46,260 nt of DNA, from assembly GCA_023398815.1 (NCBI GenBank), contig JAEWRW010000005.1:1-46260 (forward strand). The letters run 5' to 3'. A program made the translations under genes and the position numbers. Shown in pieces: positions 1-8,639 of the stretch (its first letter is position 1; each line of letters begins with the position of its first letter). This DNA comes from Bacillota bacterium. Its GTDB lineage: Bacteria > Bacillota > Clostridia > Christensenellales > UMGS416. The notes under the pieces are model-generated. The model was given only the letters and a program-made list of their open reading frames with translations, made no database searches and had not been told where the DNA came from.

Positions 1-2329
1 GGGCGCTGCTGGCTTCGGCGATGCCGGCCACCAGGCCGTTCACCTGTTCCACACTCGCCACAATCCGCTCCAGCGCCGCCGCCGTGTCCCCGGCGATCTT
101 GGTGCCCGTCTCGGTCTTCTTCACCGATTCCTCGATCATTGCCGTCGTTTCCTTGGCCGCCGTCGCGCTGCGGGCAGCGAGACTCCGCACTTCCTCGGCC
201 ACCACCGCAAACCCCTTGCCGTGCTGCCCGGCGCGGGCGGCTTCCACCGCGGCGTTTAAGGCCAGCAGGTTCGTCTGGAAGGCGATGTCGTCGATGACCT
301 TGATGATCTTCGAGATGCTCTCGGAACTCGCGTTGATCTCCTCCATGCTCTGCAGCATCTCACGCATGTGACCGGTACCGGCTGTGGCGGCCTCCCGCGC
401 TGCCGCTGCCAGTTCCTGGGCCTGGGCCGCGTTCATCGCGTTCTGCTTGGTCTGCTCGGCAATGCCCGTGAGCGTCGTCGTCAGTTCCTCCACCGCGCTG
501 GCCTGCTCGGTCGCGCCCTGGCTCAATGCCTGGCTGCCATCGCTGACCTGCGCCGTGCCAGAGGCCACCTGTTCGGCGGCGGCGTTCACTTCACGCAGCG
601 TGTCGTTCAATGACGCCGCAATCTCGTTGAAGCTGTCCTTCAATGCCACGAAGTCCCCGCGGAATTCGCTGTCGATGGCTACGTCCAATCGGCCCTCGGC
701 CATCTCGCCCAGCACCTGGCTCATCTGACCAATGTAGCTCTGGATGGCGTTCACACTGGCCGCTAGGTTCCGGCCGATCTCCTCATACAGCCGGTGGAGT
801 TCCTCGGTGTCGCTGTCGGGCTGGGCTGTGCTGAGCTCCAGTGACAGCTGGCCCTCGGCCAGCCGCTCCAGGTTAGCCACCAGCTTGCGGGTTTCCTCGC
901 TCTGGTAGGCTGCCTGCTTCTGCGCCACGGCCATGCCCTGCTCCACCTGCCCGAAAGCGTTCTCCACTTCAGCCATGATGTCGTTGACACCCTCGATCAT
1001 GTGGGCATACTGGCCGCGGAAGGCTGACACATCGCCCCGGTGGTCGAACTTCCGCTGGGCCGCCGCGGCCATCAGGCCATCAAACTGGCCGGCCAGCGCC
1101 TTCAGGGTTGCCACCATGCGCAGCAGGCTCAGCGACAGCACGTCGTTCTCGCTGCGGGCCTCCAGCGTCACGTCAACGTTGCCGTTGGCGATCTCGCCGG
1201 CCACCTCGGTCTGCTGGCGGATGGTGTCGGTCATGTCGGCAAAGGCACGGTTGATGAGCGTGACCTCATCACGCACCACGGCGGGCTTGCCCGCTCTTTT
1301 GCCAACCTTGCCCGGCTTGGCCGCCTTTTCCTTGGGCATCTCGATGCCCGCCAGGTCGCCACGCGCCAGGCTCCGGGCGTTCGATGCCAGGCGGTTCAGC
1401 GGACGGCTGACCGAGCGGTTGAAGTAAACGAAGGAAAGCACACACATCAACGCCACAAGCACTGTGACAAAGAGCACGGCGCTACCCAAAATACTGTTTT
1501 GCTGAGCCTGTACTTCTGCCATGTTGTAGCCGCTGAACAAAGCGCCCATAACGTTACCATCCGCATCCAGCAGAGGAACATAAGCCGCCAGGTACGACTG
1601 ACCATTAAGAGTTGCCTGCCCCAGATACTCTTGCTTGTTCTTTATCACTACTGCGCTGACCACATCACTCATCTTGGTGCCCACCATGCGCTGCCCATCC
1701 TGCGTTACGGTGGTATTGAGGCGGATGTCGCCGTCGAAGATGGTGAAGTCGGTGCCGTGGACCGCTTTCATCTCGTCCAGCATGGCAGCATCGTCCAATC
1801 GTATACTTACTACCACCGTACCAATGAGGGTGGAAGTATTGTCGTAAATGGGAGCATAGGAATTGATGGCCAGGATACCATCGGTATCCTTAGCTACGCT
1901 GGTGTATTGCTCACCGCCGAGCGCCTTCTGCACGCCGGTGACGGCATCCAGCTTGTCGCCCTTGGTAGCGGGATCATACAGCCGCAGTAGCACCATCCCC
2001 GTCCTGTCGGTCACCATCATTCGGTCGCTGCCAATGATGCCCTGGGCCGCTTGCAACGCCTTCTCAATGCCATCGGCGCTGTCCTGCTTCACGGCAGTAC
2101 TGAGATCCATGTTCCTGCCCAGGAACGCCGCATTGTTGGCAACCTGTTCTCCGTCCATGGCAATCTCATCCTGTAGATCGAGCAGGCTGGATTTCGCCGT
2201 TTCGGTGTTTCGTTCGTCGTAATACTGTCGGTTCTGCCAAGTCACCAGCGCCACTGTCAACGCCACGGCCACAAGCAAAAACACCGCAAACATGGCGGTT
2301 ACCCGCAACCCAATTGTTGCTTTTCTCAT
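1..2329 (-). CDS. Methyl-accepting chemotaxis protein, Cache-type sensor, 3' end cut by window edge
   Basis: Transmembrane chemoreceptor that signals ligand occupancy to CheA. The ATG at 2329 has AAGGAG (2337-2342) seven bases upstream. About 776 residues are visible and the frame runs off base 1. Order: first membrane segment near residues 8-30, a long extracellular part with a Cache-like look (inferred from length and pattern), a second membrane segment near 265-290, a HAMP domain, two or three further HAMP-like repeats joined by helices, then the signalling hairpin with the conserved tip (IDDIAFQTNLLALNAAVEAA). It follows cheA by 92 bases in the same direction and could be the last gene of the nlpC-fliD-cheA unit. 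The missing C-terminus would hold the rest of the adaptation helices. The receptor class is certain; the ligand is unknown. Confidence 0.93.
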   Translation of the reverse strand, partial: MRKATIGLRVTAMFAVFLLVAVALTVALVTWQNRQYYDERNTETAKSSLLDLQDEIAMDGEQVANNAAFLGRNMDLSTAVKQDSADGIEKALQAAQGIIGSDRMMVTDRTGMVLLRLYDPATKGDKLDAVTGVQKALGGEQYTSVAKDTDGILAINSYAPIYDNTSTLIGTVVVSIRLDDAAMLDEMKAVHGTDFTIFDGDIRLNTTVTQDGQRMVGTKMSDVVSAVVIKNKQEYLGQATLNGQSYLAAYVPLLDADGNVMGALFSGYNMAEVQAQQNSILGSAVLFVTVLVALMCVLSFVYFNRSVSRPLNRLASNARSLARGDLAGIEMPKEKAAKPGKVGKRAGKPAVVRDEVTLINRAFADMTDTIRQQTEVAGEIANGNVDVTLEARSENDVLSLSLLRMVATLKALAGQFDGLMAAAAQRKFDHRGDVSAFRGQYAHMIEGVNDIMAEVENAFGQVEQGMAVAQKQAAYQSEETRKLVANLERLAEGQLSLELSTAQPDSDTEELHRLYEEIGRNLAASVNAIQSYIGQMSQVLGEMAEGRLDVAIDSEFRGDFVALKDSFNEIAASLNDTLREVNAAAEQVASGTAQVSDGSQALSQGATEQASAVEELTTTLTGIAEQTKQNAMNAAQAQELAAAAREAATAGTGHMREMLQSMEEINASSESISKIIKVIDDIAFQTNLLALNAAVEAARAGQHGKGFAVVAEEVRSLAARSATAAKETTAMIEESVKKTETGTKIAGDTAAALERIVASVEQVNGLVAGIAEASSA

Positions 2330-2368
2330 AGCAAATCTCCTTAATTGTAAAGGGGTAAATGGTTTCAC

Positions 2369-2399
2369 AAAAAGATCTGCCGGCAACTCCGTCACCGGC
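2369..2399 (-). terminator. Weak possible terminator after cheA
   Basis: On the minus strand GCCGG and CCGGC arms (2379-2399) with an 11-base loop are followed by AGATC and five T. The stem is only five base pairs, so it may be a weak terminator or chance. If it works, the downstream chemoreceptor would need its own promoter, and I see none that leaves the ribosome binding site intact. Confidence 0.3.
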
Positions 2400-2421
2400 G
2401 GTCTCTGCTTACGCGTAGGGG

Positions 2422-4572
2422 CTATAGCATGCAGCGCATGACCTCGGAGGTATCAAGAATCAGGCTGATGCTGCCATCGCCAAGGATCGTACACCCGCCG
2501 ATGCCTGCCTGCCCCTTCAGGTCAAAACGCATGAGGTAGTAGGGCAGGGGCTTGACCACGACCTGCTGCTCGCCCAGCAGCCGGTCGGCGAAGAGGCAGA
2601 TGGTGTTGTCGTCGGCCTCCACCACCAGGATGATGCCCTGGGCAAGATCCGTCTCAGCGTCCGGGATGTCATAGACCTGGTAAAGCCGGACGATGGGGTA
2701 GCAGTTGCCGCGGATCATGATCATCTCGTGCCCTTCAGGGTCCACGAGGATGTTGTGGTCGGCGGGGCGGAACGCCTCCCGGATGGAGGTGGTGGAGACG
2801 GTGTAGGTGGACTTGCCCACCGCGAACATCATGCCGTCCACAATGGCCAGCGTGAGCGGGATTTTGATGGTGACGGTGGTACCCTGGCCGGGCTTGCTAT
2901 CGATGGAGACGGTGCCGCCCACCTTCTCGATGTTCTTCTTGACGACGTCCATGCCCACGCCGCGGCCCGAGAATTCCGTCACCGCGTCCTTGGTGGAGAA
3001 GCCAGGCTGCAGGATCAGGAGGAAAGCTTCCCGGTCGGTGAGCTCGCTCTCGGCCTTGGTCAGGATCCCCTGTTCCCGCGCCTTGCGAATGAGCTTGTCG
3101 CGGTCGAGGCCCCGGCCATCGTCACGCACGGTGATGAGCACATCGCCGCCGGTGTTGACGGCTTCCAGCGTCACACGGCCGGTGGAGGGCTTGCCTGCGG
3201 CCAGCCGCTCCTCGCGGGTCTCCAGCCCGTGGTCCATGGAGTTGCGGATGAGGTGCATCAGAGGATCCGAGAGGTTGTCGATGATGTTTTTGTCCACCTC
3301 GGTCTCTTCGCCCAGTATGGTGAGCTCGGCATCCTTGTCGAGCTTCTTGCTCATGTCACGCACGATGCGGGTCATCTTGTGGAAGGTGTTGGCCACCGGG
3401 ATCATGCGCACCGACATCACCAAATCCTGCAACTCGTCGGTCAGCTTCCGCAGCTGCCGCGCGGCTTTGGAGAAGTTGTCGAGCTGCAAACCGACCAAGT
3501 CTGGGCTGTGGGTGACCATGGCCTCGTTGATGACGATCTCGCCCACCAGATCCATCAAAGCGTCCAGCTTGTTGATGTTGACGCTGATCTGGCTCTGTTT
3601 GACGCTCTTCAAGAGGGTTTCTTTTTCGTCGGCAGCCTGGGCCGCCTTTACCTGGGCCGTCACCTGTGCCACATGGACGGGCGCGGCGGGCTGGGCCGTG
3701 TCTGCCGGGGCCAACGGGGCGGCCTCTGCCGCCGCTTGGGCCGGTGCGACAGCCGGGGCATCGGCGGCCTTGGCCGGCTCCGCCGGGGCAGCACCTTGCT
3801 CGCAGCCACCCACCAGCGTCAGGGTGTAAGTCTTGAGGAACATGGTTTCCTCAAAGACGCGCTCCAACACCCCGCGGGGTTCCTTGGTGGTCACCGTCAG
3901 GCGGAAGCCGCTCGTCACAATGGCAAAGCTTGCGCTTTCTTCCTCCAGCAGGTCCTCGGGCTGGTGGTCAATCTCAATGCAATGGTCCTTCAGGGCATGC
4001 ACCAGGCCAAAGGCCCGGATGTTTTCCATCTGGCAGTTGTCATCGAAGTGCACCAACGCCTCGTAGCAGGCGCAGCCTTCCTCCACCGGCAGGGCCAGCG
4101 CGGGCTCCTCGGCAGCTGGCGCGGCCGCTTTGGGTGCCGCCGGGGCGGGGGCGGGCTCGTCGCCCTGCCGCAGCACCTCCAGGTAGGCACGAATGCTCAC
4201 CAGCAGCTCGTCGATGGGGCCGTCGGCCTCCAGGCCGTTGGTGATCTTGGCAATCTCGCCCTTGGTGTAATCCGAGGTCTGCAGCACAATGTCGCACACG
4301 CGGGAATAATCAATGTGCTCGGGCTTATTCTCCCGGATGAAAAAGAACATGTCCTCCACCGCGTGGGTGATCTTGGAAATGTTCTCATACATCATCATCG
4401 CGGACGAGCCCTTGATGGTATGCATGGCGCGGAAGATCTCGTTGATGTTGTCAGAGGTCAGTGCGTTTTCGCGCTCCACCTCCAACACGATCTCCTCCAG
4501 CTGCTCCAGCAACTGGCTCGTTTCGAAGATGAACATCTCCAACAGTTGGTCCCGCATGGAATTATCCGACAC
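2422..4572 (-). CDS. cheA: Chemotaxis histidine kinase CheA
   Basis: Autophosphorylating kinase that passes phosphate to CheY and CheB in response to receptor state. 716 residues. The P1 phosphotransfer domain carries the phosphorylated histidine H51 (RAMHTIKGSS). A P2-like domain lies near 165-260, followed by an Ala/Pro-rich linker. The P3 dimerisation helices begin near 330 (SVNINKLDALMDLVGEI). The P4 ATP-binding domain shows the N box (HLIRNSMDHGLE), G1 (DDGRGL) and G2 (GRGVGMDVV). The C-terminal P5 domain is the CheW-like one. The start is GTG with GGGGAGG eight bases upstream. It follows cheY by 35 bases. No cheW is present in the window, so coupling protein must come from elsewhere. 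Confidence 0.97.
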   Translation of the reverse strand: MSDNSMRDQLLEMFIFETSQLLEQLEEIVLEVERENALTSDNINEIFRAMHTIKGSSAMMMYENISKITHAVEDMFFFIRENKPEHIDYSRVCDIVLQTSDYTKGEIAKITNGLEADGPIDELLVSIRAYLEVLRQGDEPAPAPAAPKAAAPAAEEPALALPVEEGCACYEALVHFDDNCQMENIRAFGLVHALKDHCIEIDHQPEDLLEEESASFAIVTSGFRLTVTTKEPRGVLERVFEETMFLKTYTLTLVGGCEQGAAPAEPAKAADAPAVAPAQAAAEAAPLAPADTAQPAAPVHVAQVTAQVKAAQAADEKETLLKSVKQSQISVNINKLDALMDLVGEIVINEAMVTHSPDLVGLQLDNFSKAARQLRKLTDELQDLVMSVRMIPVANTFHKMTRIVRDMSKKLDKDAELTILGEETEVDKNIIDNLSDPLMHLIRNSMDHGLETREERLAAGKPSTGRVTLEAVNTGGDVLITVRDDGRGLDRDKLIRKAREQGILTKAESELTDREAFLLILQPGFSTKDAVTEFSGRGVGMDVVKKNIEKVGGTVSIDSKPGQGTTVTIKIPLTLAIVDGMMFAVGKSTYTVSTTSIREAFRPADHNILVDPEGHEMIMIRGNCYPIVRLYQVYDIPDAETDLAQGIILVVEADDNTICLFADRLLGEQQVVVKPLPYYLMRFDLKGQAGIGGCTILGDGSISLILDTSEVMRCML

Positions 4573-4607
4573 AATCGTACCCTCCCCGGTCTAGTTTCGA
4601 ACCGGCT

Positions 4608-4961
4608 TTACAGTTTGGACAGCGCTGCGATGACCGTCTCTTCCTTAAAGGGCTTCACCACAAAACCCTTCGCGCCCAGCAGCACCGCGTCCTTTACCAT
4701 GGCTTGCTGGCCCATGGCAGAGAGCATGACGATGCATGCGTCCGGGTCCATCGCGCGGATGGCTTTGAGGGCCGACAGGCCGTCCATCTCGGGCATGGTG
4801 ATGTCCATGGTGACAATCTCCGGCTTCAGCTCGGTGTACTTTTGCACAGCGACCTGGCCGTTCTCGGCTTCACCCACCACGACATAGCCGTTCTTGGATA
4901 GCATGTTCTTGATGGAGAGCCGCATAAACGCTGCATCATCCACAATCAGTACGGTCTTCAC
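4608..4961 (-). CDS. cheY: Chemotaxis response regulator CheY
   Basis: Single-domain receiver, 117 residues, phosphorylated by CheA and binding the flagellar switch (FliM/FliY). The acidic pair D8-D9, phosphoacceptor D53, S81 and K103 are all in place. No output domain follows. GTG start with AGGAGG eight bases upstream. It lies between yaaR and cheA, in the unit that starts at the sigma-28 promoter near 8613. In Bacillus-type operons cheY sits after fliY; that slot is empty here, so this copy is the likely motor regulator. A Spo0A-like or other single-domain role is less likely given the cheA neighbour. Confidence 0.95.
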   Translation of the reverse strand: MKTVLIVDDAAFMRLSIKNMLSKNGYVVVGEAENGQVAVQKYTELKPEIVTMDITMPEMDGLSALKAIRAMDPDACIVMLSAMGQQAMVKDAVLLGAKGFVVKPFKEETVIAALSKL

Positions 4962-5012
4962 GAAGCAAACCTCCTACCTATACTAGCTAATAAATGCCCA
5001 TCAAAATTGCCG

Positions 5013-5462
5013 CTAAACGAGTAGATCGACGAGAAGCCCGCGAATGATGCCCAATTGCTCCAGCACATCCAGGTTGTCCTGCTGCTCGCCCAGTACGGCC
5101 TGGGTCAGCTTCTCCATCTCCACGTTGACCTTGCGCACCACCGAATATTCCTTGTAGCGCCCACGGTTGTCAAAAAGGCCTTCCCGCTGGGCCTGATAGG
5201 TCTGGCCCATGGCCTCGGCCAGGAACTGGGCTACCAGTTCCCGGTAGCGGCGCACCTCGCCCACATCCAGCCGCGAGGCCACCACCTCCCCTTGGGCGGT
5301 GATTTCACCCAGCAGGCGATTGAGCGTCTCCTGGCTGCGCTCGCTGTCGCTGGTGCGCAGCACGCGCTGAAAAGACACAGCACTCTCCTGCCCACGGTTT
5401 GCGCGGGCAGGAGAGCCAAAGAGCATTTCCTGAGGGACTTTCCCCTCTTCACCGACTTTCAT
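5013..5462 (-). CDS. YaaR family protein (DUF327)
   Basis: 149 residues, predicted soluble and mainly helical, with no signal peptide. The C-terminal two thirds match what I know of the DUF327/YaaR family: a conserved RYRELVAQFLAEAM segment near 85-98 and an ending of the type LDVLEQLGIIRGLLVDLLV. Function is unknown. In clostridia such genes often sit in flagellar operons. It starts three bases after the fliT stop (ATG 5462; weak GGGGA-type binding site) and lies 51 bases before cheY, so it is part of the late flagellar unit. A chaperone-like or assembly-factor role is only inference from position and helical character. Confidence 0.7.
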   Translation of the reverse strand: MKVGEEGKVPQEMLFGSPARANRGQESAVSFQRVLRTSDSERSQETLNRLLGEITAQGEVVASRLDVGEVRRYRELVAQFLAEAMGQTYQAQREGLFDNRGRYKEYSVVRKVNVEMEKLTQAVLGEQQDNLDVLEQLGIIRGLLVDLLV

Positions 5463-5465
5463 GTC

Positions 5466-5852
5466 TCATCCCCGGTTGTTGATAAAGCGGCTGTCCGGCG
5501 GTGGTTGCCAATGGTAGGCCGCCACCAGGTTACGGTTGAGGTTGGTTTCACGCAGGCCTGACTGGGCCTCATCGAGCGCCGTACAGATGCGCTCGGCGTT
5601 GCGTTCATCCAGCGCCGCAATGGCGCGCAGTACCTCATCCATGCGCTGGCGCTCCTCGGCCGACACAGACTGACCGGGGGCTTGCGCAAGCTCCCGGTCC
5701 AGTTCCAGAATACGATCGATGTGTCTCTGGCGAATCTCCAGGCACTGGCCCAGCTCGTCGAAGGCAGCCTGGCTCACCAGTTCCTCCACCCGCTCTGCCT
5801 GGGCCCGAATGGCGCGCAGCAACGCCAGGCGCTCCTCTGCCAGGGTTGGCAT
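5466..5852 (-). CDS. fliT: FliT-like flagellar export chaperone
   Basis: 128 residues, highly charged and helical, as expected for the FliT/FlgN type of small export chaperones. FliT chaperones bind the cap protein FliD in other bacteria. The call rests on position directly after fliS, on size and on helical composition; sequence conservation in this family is low. I start at ATG 5852, two bases after the fliS stop, with GGGGGAG six bases upstream. A longer in-frame extension to 5906 would overlap fliS and has no binding site. Residues 65-128 contain a heptad-like helix (MDEVLRAIAALDERNAERI) and a Pro/Arg-rich tail. Confidence 0.6.
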   Translation of the reverse strand: MPTLAEERLALLRAIRAQAERVEELVSQAAFDELGQCLEIRQRHIDRILELDRELAQAPGQSVSAEERQRMDEVLRAIAALDERNAERICTALDEAQSGLRETNLNRNLVAAYHWQPPPDSRFINNRG

Positions 5853-5854
5853 GG

Positions 5855-6244
5855 TCACTCCCCCTGAGTGGCGGCGCGCTGGGCCTGGCGGGCAGCCTGC
5901 TGCCACACCTCCCGCAGCTCACCCATCATGGCCAGCACCGGCTCAATGAACGAGGCGTCCTTCTTGATGTTGGCCTGCACCAGCTGCCCATGGAAGTAGC
6001 GATACAGCTGCAACAGCTTCCCCGAGATCTCGTACTGCATGTCGAGATCGGTGCAGAGCTCACTCAGGATGTCCTGTGCCTTCACCAGACTTTGGTGGGC
6101 ACCCTGCATGTTGCGGTCAGCCAGGTGCAGCCGCGCCAGCTTCATCTGCTTGATGCAATTGTCATAGAGCAGCAGCAACAACTCGCCCCGGTTGGCCGAA
6201 AGAACCTCTTGCTGCTTGTAGAGTTCATAAGGATTGACTGCCAT
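5855..6244 (-). CDS. fliS: Flagellin chaperone FliS
   Basis: 129 residues. FliS binds the C-terminus of flagellin in the cytoplasm, keeps it unpolymerised and escorts it to the export gate; in Bacillus subtilis it also bridges to FliW control. The N-terminal PYELYKQQEVLSA, the helix GELLLLLYDNCIKQMKLA and the LCTDLDMQYEISGKLLQLYRYF helix are typical. The start is ATG 6244 with AAGGAAGGA upstream. It follows fliD by 26 bases, the normal order fliD-fliS-fliT. Confidence 0.95.
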   Translation of the reverse strand: MAVNPYELYKQQEVLSANRGELLLLLYDNCIKQMKLARLHLADRNMQGAHQSLVKAQDILSELCTDLDMQYEISGKLLQLYRYFHGQLVQANIKKDASFIEPVLAMMGELREVWQQAARQAQRAATQGE

Positions 6245-6270
6245 CGTTACGATCCTTCCTTTGTGTCAGT

Positions 6271-7815
6271 TCAGGAGTCCGAGGAGGAGCTGCTCAGCAG
6301 CGACGACATGGAACTCATCTGGCTGTTGAGCTTGGAAAGAGCCGTCTCCATGGCGGTGAACTGCTTCCAGTATTGCTCTTCCTTGTTGTCCAGGTAATCC
6401 TGCAGGCTGTCCAGCTTGTCCTCAAAATCATCCAGCTGCTCAGTGTAGCTGGGCGACCGGGTCTTGGAATAGTCCGTGAGGTAGCTGGTGACCGCGTCCC
6501 GAAGGCGCACGGCCAAGCCGGACTCCGACCGGGCGGTGGCGGCGTCGGTGGACTTGCTGGTGGCAGTAAAGAGGGCCGTCACCGAGTCGGGGTTGTTGGT
6601 CAACGCCTCCCGCAGCTTATCCGTGTTGATGGTGATCTTGCCCTTGTCGGTGTAGTTGGCGGTGGTGAGGCCGATGGACGACGCCGAAAGGCCGGCACTC
6701 TGCACCGTCTCATAGAAGGCGCTGCGCATGGTCTGCAGCAACCCGGAGACGTAGCTGTCGTTGTGCAGCAGGCCCGTCTTGGCGAGCTTCTCCCACTTTT
6801 CAATTTCGTCGTCGCTCATCGAGTCCTTCTGCTCGTCGGTGAGCGGCGGGTAATCGCTGTCGTAATCCTCGCCGATTTTGTCGTTGAGGGTATCAATCAG
6901 GGTGTTGTAGGCATCGACAAAGCCGGTGATGGCGTCCACCGCCGAATCCACGTCATTGTCCACCTGGAAGCCCACCGCTGTATCCGTGGTGTTCTTCAGG
7001 CTGTAAGTGACGCCGTCGATGGTGAAGCTGTTGGCGTCCTGGGTCACCGCGATGCCGTCAATCTCCACCGAGGCATCGGTACCGTTGGCATAGATACCCT
7101 CGGCAATGCCAAACGCCGCGTTGGAGCTGGCAAACAGGTTGCCGGTGATGTTTTGAATCTCCAGGCTGGACTCGTCACCCAGCGTCTTGCTGGCGATGGA
7201 GAGCTTGCCGGTCAGACTGCTGAAGCTCATCTTCACGCCGGCGGCCGAGTTGCTGTTGACGCGGCTGATGACCGTGGCCAGCGTGTCGGTGTCGTTGAAG
7301 GAAAACGTCTGCCCGTTGATGGCAAAGGACACGACGCCGTCCACGCTCTGCACATCATTGGTCAGGGCAAGGTCAACCAACTTGGTGCCGGTGCTGATGG
7401 TGGTGGAACCCAGCGCGCCCGACGCGTTTGCCCCCGTCGCCAGGCTGTTCACCTTGATGGTGTGGGAGCTGACGATGGCGTCGCTGTTGGCGCTGATGGT
7501 CACCGCGCCCGTGGCGGCGTCCATTGTCACCTTGCGGGCGTTGATGGTGGATGCCGACAGTATGTTTTTGCTGCCCAGTGCGCTCAGGTAAGTGCTCTGG
7601 AATGTCTTGAGCAGATCGTTGACGTCCTTGTAGGCGTCGGTCTTCCACTCCAGCTTGGTTTTCTGCTGGAAGACCTTGTTGTACTTGAGTTTCTCCACGT
7701 TCATCAGGCTGGTGACGATGGACTCCGTATCGAGGCCCGACGCCATGCCCGACAAACGCGTGGAACTGCGCAGGGCGGAATAGGCACTGCTGACTGCACT
7801 ACTGGTGGTTGACAT
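6271..7815 (-). CDS. fliD: Flagellar cap protein FliD
   Basis: Filament cap (hook-associated protein 2), which caps the growing tip and folds incoming flagellin. 514 residues. A disordered Ser-rich N-terminus leads into the family signature RLSGMASGLDTESIVTSLM near residues 20-38. The middle is beta-rich, and the C-terminal coiled coil (YTEQLDDFEDKLDSLQDYLDNKEEQYWKQFTAME) is the part that usually binds FliT. The extreme C-terminus is again Ser-rich. ATG start with AAAGGAG nine bases upstream. It follows the NlpC/P60 gene by 45 bases. Confidence 0.96.
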   Translation of the reverse strand: MSTTSSAVSSAYSALRSSTRLSGMASGLDTESIVTSLMNVEKLKYNKVFQQKTKLEWKTDAYKDVNDLLKTFQSTYLSALGSKNILSASTINARKVTMDAATGAVTISANSDAIVSSHTIKVNSLATGANASGALGSTTISTGTKLVDLALTNDVQSVDGVVSFAINGQTFSFNDTDTLATVISRVNSNSAAGVKMSFSSLTGKLSIASKTLGDESSLEIQNITGNLFASSNAAFGIAEGIYANGTDASVEIDGIAVTQDANSFTIDGVTYSLKNTTDTAVGFQVDNDVDSAVDAITGFVDAYNTLIDTLNDKIGEDYDSDYPPLTDEQKDSMSDDEIEKWEKLAKTGLLHNDSYVSGLLQTMRSAFYETVQSAGLSASSIGLTTANYTDKGKITINTDKLREALTNNPDSVTALFTATSKSTDAATARSESGLAVRLRDAVTSYLTDYSKTRSPSYTEQLDDFEDKLDSLQDYLDNKEEQYWKQFTAMETALSKLNSQMSSMSSLLSSSSSDS

Positions 7816-7860
7816 GGGGTTCGACTCCTTTCGACGGCCGACGGGCCGCTCCTGTGGCTG

Positions 7861-8583
7861 CTAGAGTACGCGGCGGGCAGTGACCAAATGGTCCTTCCAC
7901 CAACTGTTGAGTGTGCTGACGGTGACTTTCCCTTTGGAACTGGAGGCGTGTACGAACTTTCCATCGCCCAGGTAGATGGCCGCGTGGGTCACCGGGGCGT
8001 AATCGGCGGTTTCAAAGCAGAGCAGATCACCGGGCTGCAGGTCGTCCACAGCGACGGCCTCCCCCTGCTTGCTCTGCCGGTAGGCCGTGCGGCCGAGGCT
8101 GACGCCGAATTCCTTGAACACCGACTGGGTAAAGCCGGAGCAATCGGCGCCTTTCTCCAGATCCTCGCCGCCCCAAACATAGGGGGTACCCAGAAACTGC
8201 AGGGCATATTGGGTCACCTGCTCACCCCGGGTGCCGGTGCCATCGAGAACAGCCGTCACCGACTGGGTGTCCCTGGTGGCCGTCGTGGCGGCGGTATCCG
8301 CCACGCTCTGGGTGCTCATGGCCTGCTGCAGGCGGGTAAGCACCGCCAGATCCTCGGCGGACAGCGCCGAAACCCCCAGGCTCATGTTCTGCTCATCGTT
8401 TGCCACTGTGGCGGTCTCATTGGCCTCGGTCTGGGTCACCGCGGCGGCGACGGTGGTTGTGACGGTCTGTGAGGCGTCCTGTTCCTCCACCGTCTGTGTC
8501 AGGATGGCCTGAAACCCGCTGGCACTGCCGGTGACGGCCGCCGCGTGGCTCTGGTACAGGCTGCTGACGCTGGGAATGCGCAT
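7861..8583 (-). CDS. NlpC/P60 family peptidoglycan hydrolase in the late flagellar unit
   Basis: 240 residues. The C-terminal NlpC/P60 domain (about 119-240) has the catalytic cysteine C148 (DCSGF), histidine H200 (THAAIYLG) and H212, the usual Cys-His-polar triad of DL-endopeptidases that cut peptide stems of peptidoglycan. There is no Sec signal peptide, membrane segment or SH3/LysM domain. The N-terminal 110 residues are Ala/Thr/Ser-rich and look unfolded. They begin MRIPSV and contain FQAIL at 24-28, similar to the FxxxL gate motif and layout seen here in FlgD, FliK and FliE. The gene is first in a unit with its own sigma-28 promoter (8613-8639) and leads into fliD. I infer export through the flagellar gate and a role in opening the wall; the enzyme class is secure, the flagellar role is not proven. 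Confidence 0.85.
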   Translation of the reverse strand: MRIPSVSSLYQSHAAAVTGSASGFQAILTQTVEEQDASQTVTTTVAAAVTQTEANETATVANDEQNMSLGVSALSAEDLAVLTRLQQAMSTQSVADTAATTATRDTQSVTAVLDGTGTRGEQVTQYALQFLGTPYVWGGEDLEKGADCSGFTQSVFKEFGVSLGRTAYRQSKQGEAVAVDDLQPGDLLCFETADYAPVTHAAIYLGDGKFVHASSSKGKVTVSTLNSWWKDHLVTARRVL

Positions 8584-8612
8584 ATTTCCTCCGATGGTAG
8601 GGTGTATATCTT

Positions 8613-8639
8613 ATATCGTTTGCTCGGCGAAAAACATTA
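8613..8639 (-). promoter_or_regulatory. Sigma-28 promoter for nlpC-fliD-fliS-fliT-yaaR-cheY-cheA
   Basis: Minus-strand TAATGTTT (8632-8639), an 11-base spacer, then AACGATAT (8613-8620). The family consensus is TAAAGTTT-N11-GCCGATAA. The -10 box and the following AAG match those of the flagellin promoter. The start of nlpC lies 30 bases downstream, with GGAGG in between. Confidence 0.8.

Noticed and set aside
2728..4887. Long open frame of over 700 codons on the plus strand, opposite cheA and cheY
   Set aside because: It is antisense to two certain genes, rich in His/Gly/Leu/Arg with no recognisable domain, and has no ribosome binding site. GC-rich codon bias leaves such antisense frames open by chance. 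The same applies to the plus-strand frames at 11532-12893, 18166-20058, 21325-22968, 32063-34015 and 35758-37629.
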